A stretch of DNA of 12,532 nucleotides from Puniceicoccales bacterium (GTDB taxonomy: Bacteria; Verrucomicrobiota; Verrucomicrobiia; Opitutales; JAIRLM01). Numbering within the stretch: position 1 is the stretch's first letter; each line of letters begins with the position of its first letter. The stretch spans positions 1 through 12,532 of the forward strand of contig JAITFC010000028.1 in NCBI GenBank assembly GCA_031281635.1. Direction: 5' to 3'. Below the pieces are notes generated by a model. That model was not told the DNA's origin. It searched no databases and saw nothing but the letters and a program-made list of their open reading frames with translations. Positions 7,618 through 12,532 of the stretch are shown piece after piece. A program made the position numbers and the translations under genes.

Positions 7618-8280
7618 CTACTTGGCAGGTTTCGATGGGGCACTTTTTTCGTCACTTTTTTTATCAGAACCAGGAACCGCAGCCGTTGCCGCTTCGCCAG
7701 TTCCCTCCTGCGAGGCCTTCATGGCACTGCAAGCGGCAATGACTAGGTCGGGCGAACTCAAAACTTTCACACCTTCTATCGGTGGCAAATCTCTTACGTG
7801 AATAATTTGTCCCACATGCAGCTGCGAAACGTCCACGGAGCACCCAGTCGGCAAGTCTCCTGGCAAGCAGCGAATTTCGAAGGAATGGCAGAGAAATTCC
7901 AGAATGCCATTCTCCGCTTTCACACCCACGCAGTCATCGACGCCAACAAGTGTCACCGGAAGATGTGCATGCATTTTCTTCTTCATGGAAATTCCATGAA
8001 AATCAACGTGTATGAGTTTGTCACTGATGGGATCGCGCTGACACTCGGCCAAAAGAGCTGGTCTTTTTTGACCATCGATGTCCAGATCAACAATGGTAGC
8101 GCCACCGGAAATCCTTCGCAACGCGGCGCGCAACTCCACGTCGTCGAAGCAGAGCGGAATTCCGCCAACTTCCCCCGCTGCATAGACAACTCCGGGAATT
8201 TGCCCTGCCTTTCTCCCACGCCGCGCGGCTCCACGACCCAACTTCGCCCGCTTACTCGCCTTCAACTGTACCTTTTCCAT
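7618..8280 (-). CDS. rplY: 50S ribosomal protein L25, long Ctc/TL5 type
   Basis: The 220-residue protein starts MEKVQLKASKRAKLGRGAAR and continues RKAGQIPGVVYAAGE, the 5S rRNA-binding N-terminal domain of L25. A second beta domain from about residue 100 (HLPVTLVGVDDCVGVK through IHVRDLPPIEGVKVL) marks the long Ctc/TL5 form rather than the 94-residue E. coli form. The C-terminal 35 residues or so are low complexity, rich in Ala, Ser, Lys and Glu, and probably disordered. GAGGAG lies six bases before the ATG at 8280. The frame is open to an ATG at 8307, but the nine extra residues (MAICFEETG) lie over the ribosome binding site and do not look like L25, so the shorter start is used. It is the first clear gene of the minus-strand cluster. 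Confidence 0.94.
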   Translation of the reverse strand: MEKVQLKASKRAKLGRGAARRGRKAGQIPGVVYAAGEVGGIPLCFDDVELRAALRRISGGATIVDLDIDGQKRPALLAECQRDPISDKLIHVDFHGISMKKKMHAHLPVTLVGVDDCVGVKAENGILEFLCHSFEIRCLPGDLPTGCSVDVSQLHVGQIIHVRDLPPIEGVKVLSSPDLVIAACSAMKASQEGTGEAATAAVPGSDKKSDEKSAPSKPAK

Positions 8281-8290
8281 CCCCGTCTCC

Positions 8291-8390
8291 TCAAAGCAAA
8301 TCGCCAACGATCCTTAAAAACGCGTCGTCTTCTAATGCGGCCCAATGGTGGTCGTCAATGAAAAATTGCGATTTTTTTCCGATCGCTCAT
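8291..8390 (-). pseudogene. Possible short ORF upstream of rplY, interrupted at a run of seven A
   Basis: An ATG at 8390 has AAGGA five bases upstream and reads MSDRKK, then hits the A7 run (8372-8378). In the straight frame it ends after 11 codons at 8355 (MSDRKKIAIFH). If one A is skipped, the frame continues SQFFIDDHHWAALEDDAF and LRIVGDLL, to a TGA at 8291-8293. That is a 32-residue protein ending ten bases before the rplY ATG. The continuation looks like protein and its stop sits beside the rplY ribosome binding site, as in a coupled upstream cistron. I do not recognise the family. It could be a frameshifted remnant, a slippage-dependent small gene, a leader peptide or chance. Confidence 0.3.
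8368..8386. other. Hairpin with T runs on both sides, in the rplY leader
   Basis: GCGAT at 8368-8372 can pair with ATCGC at 8382-8386 around a nine-base loop. On the minus strand the stem is followed by AATTTTTC; on the plus strand by a T-rich stretch (8390-8404). The stem is only five pairs, so it is weak, but it contains most of the A7 run of the interrupted small ORF and could act as an attenuator or a weak two-way terminator. Confidence 0.2.
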
Positions 8391-8417
8391 TTTTTCCTTT
8401 TTTCGCCTAAGTGCCTA

Positions 8418-8447
8418 TTGGAAGTGTGAAAATGAGTTGTGTAATAT
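8418..8447 (+). promoter_or_regulatory. Candidate sigma-70-type promoter of the orphan gene
   Basis: TTGGAA at 8418-8423 and TAATAT at 8442-8447 are 18 bases apart and face the orphan gene. A perfect TATAAT also occurs at 8471-8476 but lacks a good -35 box 16-18 bases upstream. The inverted heptamers TAAGTGC (8408-8414) and GCACTTA (8483-8489) flank both candidates. The rest of the divergent spacer is AT-rich, and I cannot place the minus-strand promoter for rplY with confidence. Confidence 0.35.
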
Positions 8448-8537
8448 ATGGATGCTAAAAATGTTCCATCTATAATTTAAAAGCACTTAAAATTTTTCTT
8501 GCATTTGCGTAAAAATTTTGTTTGGTCGCGCACCGTT

Positions 8538-9395
8538 ATGGAATTTTTATTAGACCGCAGACTTTACGCATTGCTTTGCCAAGACGACAGAGTAAGATTG
8601 CCGTCATCCCTCGACAATCCGTCACAAAATGAGACGGTGTGTATGGTTGCAACTTATCTCATAAAAATTCTTCACTGTGACGATGTGAGATATGAACATA
8701 TAAGAATACAAATATTCGTTCTCTGGTTTTCGTCGGACAACTGCTGGGCAATTGTCGCATTTACGAGCGCGTATCTCTGCTATTACGTTCCTTTTTTGCG
8801 CACGCTGATCATCGATGCAATTGTGATGTATTGCCAGCGTTTACGCCATCAAAGCGTGTACGCAAAAGTCGAAGAATATACAGAAGTAATTGAAGCCATC
8901 GCCCCGAACTATCCTACGTATATGGAATTTTTGCGTGCAGACCGCACATATCAATGGCTCGACGATCACATAGTAGCCTTACTAGAAGCCCTATTCCCTT
9001 TTGGGGGAACTGGAAGGATGATGTCGTTTGCGGAATTGCAGCAGCACATGACAACTGCGCACATACTCCAACAAATATCGCCTCCATTTTCAATCGAAGT
9101 TGGTATCGACAATTTGTGCGCTATAACAGCTTTTTTGCGATATTCGACTAACGCCGTGATGGTTGTCAGCTACCATGGTTTAAGTGAAGATGGGGGATAT
9201 ATTGTTTCAATATTAGCCGTTGGCAGCAAAGAAAGAAATGATGAGCATATTTACAAATTGGCGTCGGGGAGCGATGTTATAGTTGTCATTGATACAACGG
9301 ACAGGCCGGCAGAATTCTATGATACATCTGGATTCAAAAGATTTCTCTTTCGTGGTCCTCTAACAGAGTCTAGCGAAGACGTGAGAATGGCGTAG
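8538..9395 (+). CDS. Hypothetical protein, unrecognised (orphan)
   Basis: This 285-residue protein matches no family I recognise. It begins MEFLLDRRLYALLCQDDR. Residues 69-99 form a hydrophobic stretch (CWAIVAFTSAYLCYYVPFLR onward) that could be a buried core or a membrane segment; there is no clear signal peptide. The C-terminal half alternates strands and turns (AVMVVSYHGLSEDGGYIVSI at 206-225, SDVIVVIDTTDRP at 245-257), suggesting a soluble alpha/beta or beta domain. The frame also extends upstream to a TTG at 8499 (13 more residues). Neither start has a clear ribosome binding site; the ATG is preferred. It contains ten ATA codons and several AGA codons, unlike the neighbouring housekeeping genes, which suggests transfer or fast evolution. 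It stands alone between the divergent rplY cluster and alaS. The length of the open frame supports a real gene; the function is unknown. Confidence 0.65.
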   Translation: MEFLLDRRLYALLCQDDRVRLPSSLDNPSQNETVCMVATYLIKILHCDDVRYEHIRIQIFVLWFSSDNCWAIVAFTSAYLCYYVPFLRTLIIDAIVMYCQRLRHQSVYAKVEEYTEVIEAIAPNYPTYMEFLRADRTYQWLDDHIVALLEALFPFGGTGRMMSFAELQQHMTTAHILQQISPPFSIEVGIDNLCAITAFLRYSTNAVMVVSYHGLSEDGGYIVSILAVGSKERNDEHIYKLASGSDVIVVIDTTDRPAEFYDTSGFKRFLFRGPLTESSEDVRMA

Positions 9396-9589
9396 CCGCT
9401 GTGGACTCGGAGAATCCAGATCCGTTGCAAAATTCCAGAAAGCCGACCGTAAAGTGGCATTAGAAAGCAAGGGTTTACAGACTACTATGGCATAAGCAAG
9501 AAACCAAACCGGGAGATTTTCCCCGCATTGAAAATTTTTGATACAGATTTTATTTGCCAGAGCAGGGGAAAAACATTCTTTGGCAACGA
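9396..9589 (+). other. Intergenic region before alaS; weak promoter candidate
   Basis: This stretch holds no supported gene or tRNA. A possible promoter is TTGAAA (9528-9533) with TATTTG 17 bases later (9551-9556), which is weak at the -10. A CGGG/CCCG pairing (9510-9525) precedes an AT-rich tract and could be a poor terminator for the orphan gene. AGGGG at 9564-9568 lies 21 bases before the alaS ATG. Confidence 0.2.
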
Positions 9590-12259
9590 ATGGATGCCGA
9601 ATGGATACGGGAGGATTTTTCGCAGTTTTTTAAGGAAAATGGCCATGCCATCGTCTCTTCAGCGTCGTTGCTGCCGACGGCACCGAATTTGCTTTTTACG
9701 AATGCGGGAATGAATCCATTCGTGCCATATTTTCTGGGACAGCGACCGAGCCCGCATGGGCGCATTGCGGATGTGCAAAAGTGTATCCGCGCCGGCGGAA
9801 AACACAACGACTTGGATGACGTTGGCTACGATAGCTATCATCACACATTTTTTGAAATGCTGGGCAATTGGTCGTTCGGCGACTATTTCAAAGAGGAAGC
9901 CATTCGCTGGGCCTGGGAATGGCTCGTGGAACGCTTGCACATGCCAAAGGAACGGCTCTACGTGACCGTGTATCGCCCAAATATCGGAGAACCGGCAGAA
10001 TTTGACGGCGAAGCCCATGCCATATGGACGGATGTGTTTCGTAGGGCTGGTTTAAATCCCGCAGAGCACATCACTTACGGTGGTGCAAAGGATAATTTTT
10101 GGATGATGGGTGCTACTGGCCCCTGCGGGCCATGTACGGAAATTCACATGGACCTCACCGAAAGAGGCGACTGCGGTGTTGCTCTTGTGAATCAGGGCAA
10201 TCCCCGCTGCATGGAGTTGTGGAATCTAGTTTTTATTCAGTATAACGCTCTGGGTGACGGGCATTTCGAAAAACTGCCCCTGCATTACGTGGACACTGGA
10301 ATGGGACTGGAGCGCGTGGCCGGCATCGCCGCGACAACCAATGGTTTCACGAATTTTGCCAGGGAACCGTCCAATTACGCTAGCGATCTCTTTGCACCGA
10401 TTTTCCAACGCATCTGCGAATTGTGCGACGGATCAATCTCCTACGGTGAAACAATTCCTAAAAATCGCCGCGCGCTCGGCCAACGGGAGCTACTGGACTG
10501 CTCCTTTCGAGTCATCGCCGACCACGTCCGCGCACTCACCATGGCTATTGCTGACGGGATTTTCCCCGGGAATGAAGGTCGCAGCTATGTGCTGCGGAGA
10601 ATCTTGCGCCGCGCCGTTCTCTTCGGTCGCCGCCTCAAATTGCAGGGAAATTTCCTAGCGGATCTGGCAAAAATTTGTGCACATACCCTCCGCGCACTGC
10701 CTCATCACGGCGCATTTCCCGTTTCATTCGAATCGCCAAAGGACATCATCCCTTCTATCCTCAACAGCGAACAAGATGCATTTGAGCGGACGTTGGACCG
10801 CGGTCTCCAATTGCTCGAAGAATCCATGGCACACAACGATAAAATTATCCCCGGAAAAATTCTCTTTGAGTTGCACGACACCTACGGTTTTCCCGTCGAC
10901 TTATCACAGCTGGTGGCGGCGGAACGAGGTATCGCCGTGGATTTGGATGGCTTCGAACGGGCAATGGACGAACAGAAAACGCGGGCGAGGGCGGCCAAGA
11001 AGGAGCAGAAAATTATCGTTGAAGAGGGTAGCAGTCAGGGCACACCCTTCGTCGGTTATCAATTACTCCTCGACGGAGGACCGCATCGGGCAATATTGTT
11101 ACAAATTCTTCCACGAGAGGGATCTGGCCAATTTTTAGTCTTCGATTCATCGCCATTTTATGGGGAAAAAGGCGGACAAGTGGGCGACTGCGGCACCGTG
11201 ACAATCGGCGAAAAAATCTACGAAATTGTGGATACGCAATGCTCCCAGGATGGAAAATTGCTGCATGCGGTCCTTGATTTCGTCGGGGAAAATATGGTCG
11301 AAAAAACGGCCCTTCTCGCCGTAAATTTCAAGCGGCGCCAACAAATAGCGGCCCATCACACGGCAACACATATTTTACAAACTTCTCTGCGACAAATTAT
11401 TGGCACACACATCTCCCAGGCCGGTTCGCTGGTCAATGAAGCACAGCTGCGCTTCGATTTTACCCATTTTCAACCGCTAACCGAGGAACAACTGGTTCAG
11501 ATAGAAAAATTTGCAAATCGCATCGTACGTAAAAATACGGCGGTGCATGTCTTTGAAACAGATTTTGACAGGCGTCCATCTCATTGCTTGGCACACTTCG
11601 GCGAACGCTATGGCAGCCGCGTGCGGGTCGTAGAAATTGGAGACAGCGCGGAATTGTGCGGCGGAACTCACGTGGACGCGACGGGGGAAATTGGGATCAT
11701 TAAAATTCTCTCCGAGGGTGGCATAGCCGCCGGAGTGCGTCGCATTGTGGCAGTTGCGGGGGAAGTGGCGCAAAATTTGCTCACCGACACATTCCAACGG
11801 CAGAAAAAGTTGGCATTGGACTTTCACTGTGACGTGGCTGGGGTGGAGAATGCGGTAAATGGCCTGCGCGAACGCGTAAAAACACTGGAACGAAAATTAA
11901 AACGAATGGACGATGAAGCGGCTCAGCATCAATTGGCGGAACTATCTGCGAAGGCGGAAAAATTGGGCGATTGGGCGCTGATGCAGGAAAAAATTTCCGT
12001 CGGTGATACGAACACGCTGCGCACCATTGCCTCACAGTTGGCCGCGCGATTCCCGAAAAATTCCTTTCTCCTCTGCGCCCCGCTCGATGGAGCCTTCGTC
12101 TTTGCCGTCACATGCGGACGAGACGCCATCGCACGGGGGCAGTCTGCCAGAGAGATCGCCACCAATTTCGCGGAAAAAACCGGCGGACGCGGCGGCGGAA
12201 AAGACGATTTTGCCGCCGGAACAACCCCCGCAATTCCAAGCCGCTTAACCGTTGTTTGA
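9590..12259 (+). CDS. alaS: Alanyl-tRNA synthetase
   Basis: The 889-residue protein has the full AlaRS length. It charges tRNA-Ala and clears mischarged Ser and Gly. The class II catalytic domain shows SLLPTAPNLLFTNAGMNPFV (26-45), RAGGKHNDLDDVG (67-79), the motif 2 block SYHHTFFEMLGNWSFGDYF (82-100) and motif 3 GMGLERV (237-243). The editing domain carries FYGEKGGQVGD (523-533), HHTATHIL with the metal-binding pair His590/His594, and ELCGGTH with Cys690/His694. A coiled-coil segment near 755-795 leads to the C-Ala domain, which has a GGRGGGKDDFAAG motif (865-877). The start is set at ATG 9590 because MDAEWIREDFSQFF aligns with the normal AlaRS N-terminus. The frame opens earlier, at TTG 9554. 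No strong ribosome binding site is close to the ATG. It is probably transcribed alone. Confidence 0.97.
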   Translation: MDAEWIREDFSQFFKENGHAIVSSASLLPTAPNLLFTNAGMNPFVPYFLGQRPSPHGRIADVQKCIRAGGKHNDLDDVGYDSYHHTFFEMLGNWSFGDYFKEEAIRWAWEWLVERLHMPKERLYVTVYRPNIGEPAEFDGEAHAIWTDVFRRAGLNPAEHITYGGAKDNFWMMGATGPCGPCTEIHMDLTERGDCGVALVNQGNPRCMELWNLVFIQYNALGDGHFEKLPLHYVDTGMGLERVAGIAATTNGFTNFAREPSNYASDLFAPIFQRICELCDGSISYGETIPKNRRALGQRELLDCSFRVIADHVRALTMAIADGIFPGNEGRSYVLRRILRRAVLFGRRLKLQGNFLADLAKICAHTLRALPHHGAFPVSFESPKDIIPSILNSEQDAFERTLDRGLQLLEESMAHNDKIIPGKILFELHDTYGFPVDLSQLVAAERGIAVDLDGFERAMDEQKTRARAAKKEQKIIVEEGSSQGTPFVGYQLLLDGGPHRAILLQILPREGSGQFLVFDSSPFYGEKGGQVGDCGTVTIGEKIYEIVDTQCSQDGKLLHAVLDFVGENMVEKTALLAVNFKRRQQIAAHHTATHILQTSLRQIIGTHISQAGSLVNEAQLRFDFTHFQPLTEEQLVQIEKFANRIVRKNTAVHVFETDFDRRPSHCLAHFGERYGSRVRVVEIGDSAELCGGTHVDATGEIGIIKILSEGGIAAGVRRIVAVAGEVAQNLLTDTFQRQKKLALDFHCDVAGVENAVNGLRERVKTLERKLKRMDDEAAQHQLAELSAKAEKLGDWALMQEKISVGDTNTLRTIASQLAARFPKNSFLLCAPLDGAFVFAVTCGRDAIARGQSAREIATNFAEKTGGRGGGKDDFAAGTTPAIPSRLTVV

Positions 12260-12283
12260 CAAAGGAATAGGCCAACAGTTTTC

Positions 12284-12297
12284 ATGGAATCATCCAT
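12284..12297 (+). terminator. Weak hairpin after alaS
   Basis: ATGGA (12284-12288) and TCCAT (12293-12297) form a five-pair stem with a four-base loop 25 bases after the alaS stop. Only a short TTT follows, so it is a poor intrinsic terminator and is listed as the only candidate seen. Confidence 0.15.
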
Positions 12298-12314
12298 TGC
12301 TTTCAGTCACAAGT

Positions 12315-12467
12315 CTAAGGTCTGTTCGCTTGTTCCCATTGCGCATATTGCTGATCACTGATATGTGTTCCTGTTATTGCTATCTCAGCACCCAACTCAT
12401 GCATTCGTTTCAGATCTTCTATTTTAGGTATCTTACCTGCTTCAGGTTTCACAGTCGGGAGCGTCAT
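12315..12467 (-). pseudogene. Small reading frame, probably the 3' remnant of a decayed gene
   Basis: From an ATG at 12467 the minus strand encodes 50 residues: MTLPTVKPEAGKIPKIEDLK, then RMHELGAEIAITGTHIS and QQYAQWEQANRP, ending at TAG. The frame is also open for eight codons upstream (ETKVYIKG) before a TAG. A second frame just upstream (about 12487-12522) reads NDFESWAIVEGNE, and the two could join through a single-base frameshift near 12484-12489; stops also lie further upstream. The text is protein-like and could be the C-terminal end of a larger protein. AAGG abuts the ATG too closely for a good ribosome binding site. The stretch is AT-richer than alaS. I do not recognise the family. 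The complementary strand is also open from 12363, but it reads less like protein. Confidence 0.35.
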
Positions 12468-12532
12468 ACCTTTTATGTAAACTTTCGTTTCCCTCTACTA
12501 TTGCCCAGCTCTCGAAATCATTCTATTTTCAA

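Noticed and set aside
7798..8361. Plus-strand 187-codon frame
   Set aside because: Antisense to rplY, which has clear L25 sequence and a strong ribosome binding site.
9396..9553. tRNA or a short coding frame between the orphan gene and alaS
   Set aside because: No cloverleaf could be built. Two open stretches of about 30 codons lack starts and ribosome binding sites. One reads VAAVDSENPDPL past the orphan stop, but joining it to the orphan gene would need a frameshift across a nearby stop.
12363..12532. Plus-strand frame open to the right edge
   Set aside because: Its composition (many Phe, Tyr, Cys, His, Arg) looks like an antisense reading of the minus-strand fragment.

Overview
The window reads as chromosomal housekeeping DNA of a Gram-negative bacterium. 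BamA with a signal peptide, five POTRA domains and a C-terminal barrel implies an outer membrane, and MurD implies peptidoglycan. The gene order and the style of the alanyl-tRNA synthetase (the SYHHTFFEMLGNWSFGDYF block) fit the PVC group, most likely Verrucomicrobiota. That placement rests on remembered family patterns, not on a search, and is moderate at best.

Layout. Everything from base 1 to about 8390 is read from the minus strand as one long, tightly packed cluster. In transcription order it is: a possible short leader ORF, rplY/ctc (L25), pth, rpsF (S6), ssb, rplI (L9), dnaB, bamA, lysS and the first 58 codons of murD, which runs out of the window at base 1. From rpsF to lysS the spacing is 4 to 18 bases, with one 17-base overlap (dnaB/bamA). 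The wider gaps are rplY-pth (90 bases), pth-rpsF (59) and lysS-murD (78-79). No rpsR (S18) gene lies between ssb and rplI.

An AT-rich divergent spacer (about 8281-8537) separates this cluster from two plus-strand genes. The first is an unrecognised 285-codon gene (8538-9395) with ten ATA codons and many AGA codons, unlike its neighbours. The second is a complete alaS (9590-12259). The last 273 bases are AT-richer and contain a short minus-strand reading frame that looks like the 3' end of a decayed gene.

Function. The minus-strand cluster links translation (L25, S6, L9, Pth, LysRS), replication (SSB, DnaB) and envelope building (BamA, MurD), as expected of a growth-linked superoperon. The less ordinary material is in the divergent spacer and its flanks: a small frame just upstream of rplY that is interrupted at a run of seven A, the orphan gene, and the gene remnant at the right edge. 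No mobile element, CRISPR array, tRNA or rRNA was found.
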